The position numbers were made by a program, and so were the translations under genes. DNA of 64,000 nt from Liolophura sinensis (Eukaryota > Mollusca > Polyplacophora > Chitonida > Chitonidae). Shown here in pieces: positions 49,201 through 57,680 of this stretch. The notes below the pieces were generated by a model that saw nothing but the letters and a program-made list of their open reading frames with translations, was not told the DNA's origin and did not search any database. The stretch spans positions 30,468,628 to 30,532,627 of the forward strand of contig NC_088305.1 of assembly GCF_032854445.1 (NCBI RefSeq), given 5' to 3'. The stretch's first letter is position 1, and every line of letters starts with the position of its first letter.

Positions 49201-52119
49201 CAAGGACTTGACCTGTAGCGACTGGAGCGGTAATATTCGTGAGCAGGTCAATCCTCCGTAATGTGGCCGTCATTTCTACAACAGAACAAAATCTGTGAGC
49301 GTATTCAGAGTTTTCTACAACAGAACAAAATCTGTGAGCGTATTCAGAGTTTTCTACAACAGAACAAAATCTGTGAGTGTATTCAGAATTTTCTACAACA
49401 GAACAAAATCTGTGAGCGTATTCAGAGTTTTCTACAACAGAACAAAATCTGTGAGCGTATTCAGAGTTTTCTACAACAGAACAAAATTTGTTAGCGTATT
49501 GAGAAATAAGACATTTTTCTTTAATGTGAGTAAAACCATTGTACAGCCAAGCATGCATATACATTCTCTACTAATTACGCCTTTGTATGTCTTTGTAAAT
49601 ATACAGCTTATGGTAAAATGATCGATTTTTACCGTTTAGCTCATAAACATGTATTCATTTAGATTATAGCCGGTTTTATTCCCGTAAAATTATCTCAATT
49701 ACTCTGTGGAAATTGTGAACAAAAGCGAAATTTAATACGGAAGTAGTATTTTGAGATAAGAAGGTTGATTAACAAATCCCCATTGCAAAATTCAGCCCAG
49801 CGCAGACGAACGACATTTGTTGTCGAAAATCGGATTTCCCGATCCCAGTGTCGGGTGATCCGGAATATCGGTTACCCGCTCACGAGCAACATTTGTTGTC
49901 CATTTTTGAAGATTCCGGTGACGAAAGACGGTCACATGACACGTTCAAGATCTTGTGACCCCAAAAAGTTGTTTAACAGCTTCCATTTTGTATGTATACC
50001 CACATGACATTTCCATAGACGCTGATTGGTTGATGTAGACGCCCACGCGCTCACAAGATCCAGACTGACGGCAGACGACTGAAAGACGACTGAATCACAA
50101 GATCCAGACTGACGGCAGACGTCTGAAAGACGACTGAATCACAAGATCCAGACTGACCGCAGACGTCTGAAAGACGACTGAATCACAAGATCCAGACTGA
50201 CGGCAGAGGACTGAAAGACGACTGAATCACAAGATCCAGATTGACGGCAGAGGACTGAAAGACGACTGAATCACAAGATCCAGACTGACGGCAGACGACT
50301 GAAAGACGACTGAATTACAAGATCCAGACTGACGGCAGACGTCTGAAAGACGACTAATCACAAGATCCAGACTGACGGCAGACGACTGAAAGACGACTGA
50401 ATCACAAGATCCAGACTGACGGCATAGGACTGAAAGACGACTGAATCACAAGATCCAGACTAACGGCAGACGTCTGAAAGACGACTGAATCACAAGATCC
50501 AGACTAACGGCAGACGTCTGAGAGGCGATTGAATCACAAGATCCAGACTGACCGCCGACGACTGAAAGACGACTGAATCACAAGATCCAGACTGACGGCA
50601 GACGACTGAAATCGTGTGCCTCGGTTCTTCTGTTTCTGGATTTTTTGTTGCCCCAGAATAAACAAGCTGAATCACTGGATCAAGTGATCAGACTCAGGGT
50701 TTTTTTTGATGTGGTTACCCGTACACGAGTAAATTCCGAGGATTTTCTATTGTCTGGATCAAGAAATCTTGTTTTCGACGACAAATGTTGCCCGTGTGCG
50801 CTGGGCTTTACATGTTAATGCAAGACTAGATAAGGTTTTAGCCACGCTCGCAACATTTCTTCCTGTTTACAACATATATACACTCGACCCATTTGAGCTT
50901 GGACATCGACAGTAGCAAATTCGTTGTAAAAGTACTGCGGTCTTCAGGTAAACTAATGTAATCGTAAACAGTAAAAACAAATTTACTCACTTGTCAATCT
51001 CTCCGAGTCACGACCACATATTTCGATTATCCAGTCACGTTCGATAGAGATGGTGTTCCCGACACTCGCCAACCGAGCCAGAACGGCAAAGAGAATGAGA
51101 AGCGCGTGGCAAAGTGCCGTCAACCAACCGTCCCAAATCTCTGCGATCTGAGACCTGAAAGCCAGCAACAATATCACAACCAGCGCACCGAGAATGACAA
51201 AAACGTTCTGGCAGACAAGGGTCACGCGGGCAGCTGTTGAGAGAGAATGAAAGTGACGGATTATGAAATTATTGACCGTTTACGGAAAAGTTTCCAGGTC
51301 AAATAAAGGGAAACACCCCAGCAGGTATTCTCCAGAGCGAACCTCGATGCTCAGAAAGGTGAAAATTTCTATATTATGAATTTATGTACATTTTATGTAC
51401 AAGATAGTCTCAATATGGAGATCTCACCTACGTTTACAATTCAAACAATTACACAAGTGCACTAAACCATATATCAACTGCTCGATGTACTGTTATTTTA
51501 TGTACCCTATTATGACCAGGCTACACATAATGACAATGTTAGTTGCAAACACGTAACTCTTATCTAAGTGGGGCAGACATAAAGAGTTAAATCGAATCAT
51601 GATTGAATGTGTTGTAAGATATTTTCCTATGTCTCCGCGCAGAAGAGTTGTATTTTATTCTGCATGGTAATTTGCATAAAATGAACTATTTTTGCAGTGG
51701 CTGTACAGAAGAGGCTGGAATCAAAAAAAAGCGATTGAGGAAATTTCAGTAAAAGGACGCGGAAATGCGAGCTTATCCGTGGGATTTCTTTATGTCGTAA
51801 GTGTTCTACAACAGCGAATCCGTTTAGTTTATTGTTGATTTCTGCCTTTACGATGACAATTTGTGGACAGACTAGTAACTAAATGCGCATGTACTGCAAG
51901 AGAAAAAGAATCAATCTGGGACGAGAGTCCCTGAATACAAGCACCGTCCTAGCTCGAACCTTTCAACCGTGCCGTTCGGTCCACCCAACTTCCAATCAGA
52001 CTGCCGAGTAGTAACACTGCCGCTCCTTGACAGAGGCCGTACACCGCCGTGAGCTGCAGAGAGTCTGGTTCTAGCTCGATCAGAAAGAGGCCGACACCAA
52101 ACGACCACATCCGGTCCCC
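45917..52119 (-). CDS. SLC40A1: ferroportin-type iron exporter (SLC40 family), six exons, N-terminus missing
   Basis: Six phase-compatible exons encode about 540 residues of an SLC40 transporter (human ferroportin is 571). Seen: WGDRMW-like start (GDRMW), [98 protein letters not shown] and [12 protein letters not shown]. Known role of the family: Fe(II) export at the plasma membrane. By alignment from memory, the human metal ligands D39, H43, C326 and H507 correspond here to D, S, N and K. The Cys326 position is also the hepcidin contact in vertebrates. Potential N-glycosylation sites lie in the loop of exon 5. The exon for the first half of TM1 was not found upstream. One intron contains a 1-kb inverted-repeat element. 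Confidence 0.92.
46882..47361 (-). CDS. SLC40A1: ferroportin exon 5 (TM8-TM10 and large loop)
   Basis: Acceptor 'tcgtctttctcag', donor 'gtaagt'. It encodes [34 protein letters not shown] and a long hydrophilic loop with N-x-S/T sites (NETW, NTSG, NSTA), then [18 protein letters not shown]. The upstream AG was chosen because it keeps GYSYSQG, which matches the family; the nearer AG at about 47344 breaks the frame. Confidence 0.93.
47803..48006 (-). CDS. SLC40A1: ferroportin exon 4 (cytosolic loop and TM7)
   Basis: Acceptor 'ctctttcttttcag', donor 'gtaagg'. It encodes a variable loop ([18 protein letters not shown]) and [18 protein letters not shown], then [15 protein letters not shown]. Human ferroportin has Cys at the position after GFD; here it is Asn (codon AAC). 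Confidence 0.92.
48160..48520 (+). mobile_element. tRNA-derived dispersed repeat, family B
   Basis: The head 'tggcctaatag' fits the box A consensus and 'ggatcagacc' is close to box B. The body carries 'ttggcccggtgtcag', 'ccacaagaagacaca', 'gatgttaaacctcaagcat' and a short (CATT) tail. Lies in a ferroportin intron, opposite in strand to the gene. Confidence 0.8.
48618..48727 (+). mobile_element. SINE family A, 3'-end fragment
   Basis: 'ggtttcctcccaccataatg', 'ctgggcgccctcgtataa', 'gtgaaatattcttgagta' and an AAAT-rich tail. Same tail as 31840-31915. Confidence 0.82.
49057..49275 (-). CDS. SLC40A1: ferroportin exon 3 (TM5-TM6)
   Basis: Acceptor 'ttttgttctgttgtag' directly before 49275, donor 'gtaaag'. 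It encodes [27 protein letters not shown] and [18 protein letters not shown]. The nearest acceptor gives the spacing seen in relatives. The same acceptor is copied five more times upstream at 39-bp steps in the same frame (separate entry). Confidence 0.9.
49273..49498 (-). repeat. 39-bp tandem array multiplying the ferroportin exon 3 splice acceptor
   Basis: There are six copies; the first directly abuts exon 3. On the minus strand each unit ends in 'ttttgttctgttgtag' followed by AAA, a complete acceptor. The unit is 13 codons long and open in the exon's frame. Confidence 0.93.
49794..50807. mobile_element. 1-kb element with terminal inverted repeats and tandem core, in a ferroportin intron
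   Basis: The left end (agcccagcgca…) and the reverse complement of the right end agree at about 43 of 52 bases by eye, including 'agcccagcgca', 'acatttgt' and 'gtcgaaaa'. Between them lies a 44-bp tandem array. There is no coding sequence, so it is non-autonomous. Flanks are 'ttc' and 'tta', so a 3-bp target duplication is not proven. The right end sits about 180 bp from ferroportin exon 2. Confidence 0.7.
50050..50610. repeat. 44-bp tandem array inside the inverted-repeat element
   Basis: About 13 units with the core 'cacaagatccagactgacgg' followed by 'cagacgtctgaaagacgact' or a close variant. The motif 'cagacgtctg' is a perfect 10-bp palindrome in several units and is broken to 'cagacgactg' in others. 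Confidence 0.95.
50991..51233 (-). CDS. SLC40A1: ferroportin exon 2 (TM3-TM4)
   Basis: Acceptor 'ttctctctcaacag', donor 'gtgagt'. It encodes [17 protein letters not shown], a long hydrophobic pair of helices and [19 protein letters not shown]. It ends one base into a codon that exon 3 completes. Confidence 0.92.
51960..52119 (-). CDS. SLC40A1: ferroportin exon 1 in window (TM1-TM2)
   Basis: Acceptor 'aatctgttccag', donor 'gttcga'. It encodes [34 protein letters not shown] and [10 protein letters not shown]. The start is phase 0, so the missing upstream exon should end with a complete codon (a Trp in relatives). The position equal to human H43 is Ser. Confidence 0.88.
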
Positions 52120-52159
52120 CTGGAACAGATTGGGTATACCCTTAATCTATTGAATTGAA

Positions 52160-52265
52160 CCCAATTTCCTCCACCCATAAACCTGATTGCCGTCATAGAA
52201 ATAAAAAAAAAATTCAGCACGGTATTAAACACAAATCACGTAAAATAAATAAATAAATGAATAGA
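52160..52265 (+). mobile_element. SINE family A, worn 3'-end fragment
   Basis: 'aatttcctccacccataaac', 'gattgccgtcatagaaata', 'gcacggtattaaacacaaat' then (AAAT)n. It immediately follows the ferroportin exon 1 acceptor region on the other strand. Confidence 0.65.
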
Positions 52266-52943
52266 GGGATGCTAAGTTACACTAGTTGTCAATCTACTTA
52301 AAGGCTGGCCTAGTATATCTGCACAATATACTCGCTTACTAATTGTTGATAGAAAGTGTCACCTATATAAGTATATCAGCCCGTACACGATGAAGTTAAT
52401 TGAAGAAGTCAAACTTTAGAGCCAATAAAAATCGTCATTTCATTCAACTATTGGGTAAAAGAGCGAAAACAAGTTTCCAAAATATATGGAAAGCAGACGT
52501 CGTTTGGACCATCAGAGACGGACCATGCAGGGACTGGAGCGTCTACTGGGTTTCATGGGCAGTATGAATGACGCATGCAAGTCCAATACATGTCTGTTCA
52601 GCTTTAGGTTAGTTTTCAACACGTTTCAATGAGTAGTCTTTTAACTTTATTACAAATATTGAATTTGAACTGACTACTAGTATGTTAAAACAAACCGAGC
52701 CAATAATGAAAGACTTCAGCGGTCAGTATTGCGTTAAAATACTATTAAACTTGACCAGCCTTCTGTACTCCGATCCCAGTACTAGAAGACAATGAACATA
52801 TAAGTAAACCAGCCGTCTATAGGCTTTTATAACACTAATGGTCAATACATGGAGATAAAGCGTTGGACAACTTAGCCAGCAAAACATATATCCAACACAT
52901 ATCTTCAAATCACAAAGTTGCTTTTTGTCATCGCGCATGCAAA

Positions 52944-53140
52944 AAAAAAAAAAACACTTGTGTCGAATGAACACAAACTTCTTCTTTCCAAGAAAAGTGT
53001 GATGTCATATTTGAACAACTCTATATTGTGTAAAATTAGCACAAGGTCTTGTTTGTGTTTTATTATGTTGTAACGGAAACATCTGTGTTGAATGAAACAA
53101 GACGAGTTGTTGTGTTCGTTTCCAACACAACAGTTTTTTC
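52944..53140. mobile_element. MITE-like palindromic element, family D, copy 2
   Basis: The left end (A-run, 'cacttgtgtcgaatgaacac') and the reverse complement of the right end (A-run, 'ctgttgtgttggaaacgaac') are similar. The centre shares 'tttgaacaactctat' and 'gcacaaggtcttgt' with 44140-44200. It is non-coding. Confidence 0.6.
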
Positions 53141-53689
53141 GTGCGACTTCAGCAGTTTTGGAAATGGATCTTGCGATTATCGACCTTTACGGACTACGAA
53201 TGGTATATGAATGTCGGACTTGACGCTTATATTTGCCTTCTTTGCGCCATGTGCAATGCTTACCTTGTGCTAACTATGTCAAGTGAAGAAATCATGTTTT
53301 ACTCACCCACGCCGAGAGGAAATGACTAGAATAAACGAAAATCCCTGTCCTCCTCCACCATGACTTGGTGTATTCTGAAACAAGTCTTATATCAGTGAAT
53401 ACACCATGTATAGTAAAATGGCTACTGAAAGAAACATGGAAAGTGTATAGTTGTCACTCCATTGTACGAGGTAATGCTCAACTCTAACTCCAGCTGCTTG
53501 CACAAGCCACATAATACTATAATTATGAGGTGTTTAACTTAAGTTTTATCGAGAATCACTCTGTGTTGGACAAAACTACCAACTTGCGCAATTTGCTGCA
53601 GTTTTGTGAAACCGGGCTCTACTGTAAAAAAAGTAGGTACATGGTAAAGTGCCATTAATATATTCCTGTCATTCCGGTTCTTTTCACCA

Positions 53690-53790
53690 ATTATGCCGTC
53701 ATAGAAATATGCCGTCATAGAAATATGCCGTCATAGAAATATGCCGTCATACAAATATGCCGTCATACAAATATGGCGTAAAATGAGTGA
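53690..53790 (+). repeat. 16-bp tandem repeat derived from a SINE tail
   Basis: 'atgccgtcatagaaat' or 'atgccgtcatacaaat' five to six times, followed by 'gcgtaaaatgagtgaaatat'. The motif is the 'gccgtcatataagtgaaat' segment of SINE family A. Confidence 0.75.
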
Positions 53791-53924
53791 AATATTTTTA
53801 AAAGAAAACACAAATAGCATAGGCCGAGTTATTTAGAGAGAGGCATGGAAATAGACCTAATGGGCGACAGCCATTATGTCTGACGTGCTTGGTAACTCAG
53901 TAAATGAGAGGAGGGGGTTTATCT

Positions 53925-54240
53925 GGAATTCTTACGAGGCCATGGGATGCGCCAAGTCAAAGCACCCAGAAACATTGTCGCGTCACTCGCACACCTTGCA
54001 CGTATTGTTAAAGAGCAAATCACAGTTCGGATGACGTAAGCGGAAACAGCTGCGTTCTCGGATTATAAAGATAACGTGCACCTCATAGTGTCGCTTTTCG
54101 ATTTTCTCAATGAGTGCGATTTTGCTTAGTTTGAACTGCGATATCTCGGTTATGCAATACCACAAAGACAAAATGTTATGCCTTTTAAACTTCATGTCGG
54201 ATACTTCCTATATGCATTTGGTCTGGTGTTGTCTTTTGCC
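53925..54240 (+). repeat. dispersed repeat family C, copy 2
   Basis: Partner of 30235-30570: 'acgaggccatgggatgcgcc', 'cggatgacgtaagcggaaac', 'gatatctcgg' and 'catttggtctggtgttgtct'. This copy is more CG-rich, so it may be younger or closer to the source. Confidence 0.65.
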
Positions 54241-54364
54241 CCGGAGGAGGAATTTTCACCCGACAAATAAAGTCGGTGCCAATCTGTCCGTCCGTCTGGA
54301 TCCACCGCTGTGTGCATCAAGCAGGAAGAACAAACCATTAAACCACCACTTCTTGGATACATAT

Positions 54365-54530
54365 AGATTTTGAATGCAGCGTAAAACACCAGCTTGGCCA
54401 GGTGCCTGGAAAACCGACCGACTTAAAGTTACAGCCAAACCAGCGAGAGCTGGATTCGAACTCGCGACGTCTGTGGTAAAGAGCCTTACAAAACGCAGTC
54501 TGAGCCAACGAGGGACCCTCCAGACCTAAT
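54365..54530 (-). mobile_element. tRNA-derived SINE, opposite strand
   Basis: On the minus strand 'gttggctcagactgcg' precedes a strong box B 'gagttcgaatcc' and 'agctctcgctggtttggct', ending in 'aagctggtgttttacgctgc'. It is a different head from family A. Confidence 0.65.
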
Positions 54531-54540
54531 TCGTCAGGAC

Positions 54541-55545
54541 TGTTTGGCTGCCAAGAGAACAAACAAGTTTTCACCTCTGCCCCCCTCACCCCTCCTCCCC
54601 AGCATAAAGGCCTATATAATGAGATCTATGTCTCAGGAAACCACACAACTAAGTCTACCTGAAGCCGATGACTTGGATGAGGTAATTGGGATGGAAAATG
54701 GCTCTCCCTCTTTGGGTAACAAAGGCTCCGTCTCTGCGTTCTTCGCTTCCATGTTTCCTCAAAACTGTTTTTCGCGATGTGTGAAATGGTTAAGCATGAT
54801 TATACGGTCACCCATATTTGCACCCCTCACTTAGGCCTTTAACTGTAACTAATTATGCCGCAGCACGACAATTTTGTCTCTGTCGCCAAGCCTGAATATC
54901 TCAGGGTCAGCATTCTTAATGTTCCGGGAAATGATTACACAGAGGATACCCTCTTTTGCCAAGAGCGGCCATTTTAGATTGAATAAACGGTGTGCGAGCC
55001 ATCTTATTCTGTAGTAAGAGTTGTACACCCTAGATTAATATGTCTTCGAATTACACGCGAGATCTGATGTATCGCCTGGAGATACGTGTTCATGTAGCAC
55101 TAATATGTGTCTGGTGTTCATGATTAAGTATACGTGACACCAGACACACTTAAACAAGACTATCACGAGGTTTTGATGAGTCAGTCTTTATGATTCCTCA
55201 ATTAAACAGTTTATTAGAAGAGAATTTACATCTACCTTATGACGCTGAACAAACTGCGACTGGAGAAGCCTGTGTGCGTAGCGTATAGCCATACTCTCTT
55301 GTCTTCTTGTCCGAAATAAATAAAACACAGGGACTCCATACTTCTTAGTGAGCATTTATATGTTTTTTTTAGAACTTTCCACCCACAACTTAGGCCCAAA
55401 CCGAGTTGACCATCATTCCCTTAATCACAATAATAACCGAGTTCCTACGAATCATCAAGGCAAAGGTAAACGTGAAGAGAAAGCAGCACAGCTTGGGTGT
55501 GAAAGTATGCATGAGGGCGTAATTTGTTCTTCGTATTCTCCCAAT
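54541..55545. other. unique sequence with one uncertain ORF
   Basis: 54544-54834 (+) is open for 96 codons; from the Met at 54619 it reads MRSMSQETTQLSLPEADDLDE and then GMENGSPSLGNKGSVSAFF. It looks somewhat protein-like, with an acidic start, but I recognise no family and no splice context was confirmed. Confidence 0.2.
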
Positions 55546-55547
55546 AG

Positions 55548-55692
55548 GCGACTAGCACTTGACCAATACGTGAGGTCGCAGGTTCAAATCCGTCTCCTGC
55601 TGTTTGGTTGCTACTTTTGTTACACTATGCTTGCCGTGTCATAGGTGAAATATTTTGAGTTCAGTGTAATAAAACAATGACATAAATAAATT
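55548..55692 (+). mobile_element. tRNA-derived SINE fragment, divergent
   Basis: Box B 'caggttcaaatcc', then 'cttgccgtgtcataggtgaa', 'atattttgagttcagtgta' and an AT-rich tail similar to family A. Confidence 0.65.
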
Positions 55693-57680
55693 GCTCTGCT
55701 ATTTTAGAAAGATTGATCCACTACATATCGTTCCTCGAGCAAATAAAAGGATGGTTGAAAACATGACCTTATTATACTCCAATTTGAAAATTGAAGTTAG
55801 TATTATTTCAGCATCTGGTCAGGTGTCTGAATTAAATTTTACCTTTTAAAGTCATGAACTTTTCGGAGCTTGTCATCCACTCCTTGCTTTCCAAGCCTTT
55901 GTGACAATAACTGATCTGTATATGCAAACTGGATGTTCCGCTCAAATCGACGAAAAAATATATTAGCCTATATTTCTTATCTAGCCATAAACATTCATTC
56001 CACGGCTATTTGCTGTAGCCTATATAGACCAATATTTCAATTTCGTACCAATTTACTAAATAGTATATAGGCCTATTTCGACATGTTCTGTTATGTGAAC
56101 CATTCCATATTGCTCCTGGTGGAAGAGGGCGTGTTTTACAGAATTACCTCTCTGGAATCGTAGCACGCAGGAAGCAGTAGCCATTTCCGTCTGGTGGACA
56201 AGACAGATGACGCAGTTTCACTTTTACTGTTTGTAACTCTGGAACCCACGACAATAAATACTACATGTTCAGGGACAGACTTTTTTCAACCACACGTAAG
56301 CTGAAATTGAGTTGTTTTTTGTTTTGGGTTTTTTTTTTAAAAACGTGAAATGAATGTGTACACATTGGCCAAATCTGCATTCGAAATACTTCGAAATCAC
56401 TCTCTCCGACAATCTAATATCCCGGAGCTTCCGGGGACTACTCGGCTCCTGGACCCTCACCTAATAGACTGCGATAGTCGTTCCGCTGTTGTCAAATACG
56501 CACATTACATGTACGTGCACTCCAAGGACTCCTTTGTTGTCATATGACTGAAAATTTGACTAAAAAAGAACGGTGTTAACCCTAAGGACTCACTCACTCA
56601 CTCATTCTTCACCTACCTCCCAACGCTTACTGACAGACATGTATATAAGTCAATTTCCAGCTCATGGCATTCTCAATGGAAGATATAGGTCTTTCCTGAG
56701 ATAAGCTTAACACAGATGTGTCGCGTCTAAACAGAACGGACTTTATACCAAGGGATGCAACTCTTGTAGGACAATAACACGAGCATCGTTTTCGATTCAT
56801 CAGGTGGCCAACTCTTTAGCAGGTAACGTGGACGAAACATTATTCCTAGAAATGGAAAATGCACGTGTGGCCATAAAGGTTAGAACTGCAGTATAGTGAT
56901 TAAGAGAAAAGACAAGATAATTCTGTCCCGCTTGAATGCTATATAATTTGGTACTGAAGTCATACCTATAAATCAAATTATCATTAATCCCACCGGAATG
57001 CCTAGACGTCCAAAGTCAGGGCGGAAAAAATCTGTCAAATCATCGCTCAAAAAACTATACTACATTTTACATTTTAATTACAATACTTTTGTTAAGTAAC
57101 AAGTCCATAAAAAGTGTTCTTTGTCTCCTAAATAAATTTTACGACGCCGTTTTGTGGAGCAGCTAGACAAACCTTATACGTTTACCAAGGAAAATCGCGA
57201 ACGGTATAAGAATTTTGTTGGCGGTTATTCGCTTTCTTATCTAATCGTTTAACTGATGTTTAATGCTTTATTCAAGAACATTTCAGGAGAAAGCGGAACG
57301 GCTCCGGGAGGATGCCAGAGCCGTCCCCGAAGTATCTGACAATTTTGCTCACACAAATCCGCAGTCAAATCTGTAGACACATTAGTCAAGAGCTTATCGA
57401 TTGACACTGATGCCCTTTCTTTATTGAAGGTTCCTGTGTCAATTTTTGCAGAGAAGGCCTACCGACACAGCACATATTCTTGTTTGTAGGTAGCCCGCAC
57501 AATCTCACAATCTCACAGTCTTCAGTCACGTCCATGACGGTTTAAGCTCCCAAAGCCTGGAGCCTTCAAACGCTCCAGGCGCTCGGCTGATCACAATTGA
57601 CTGAAGCACAGTTAACGCGTCTGGTTTGCTGAGAGCCTTGAGATAAGCAAAGAACGCTATAGCGCAAGAAAGATTTTAGT
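55693..57680. other. unique sequence, no gene seen
   Basis: AT-rich with a short (CTCA)n at 56588-56605. I searched it by eye for the missing ferroportin N-terminal exon (minus strand, a Ser-x-x-Leu-Ser-x-Trp-type end before GT) and did not find it. Confidence 0.4.

Noticed and set aside
49794-50807. CRISPR array
   Set aside because: Units are contiguous variants of one 44-bp sequence with no unique spacers, in a eukaryotic intron.
52120-57680. Iron-responsive element and first exon of the ferroportin gene
   Set aside because: I looked on the minus strand for a CAGTG loop with pairing 5-bp arms and for an exon ending in the expected Trp codon before GT, and found no convincing candidate.
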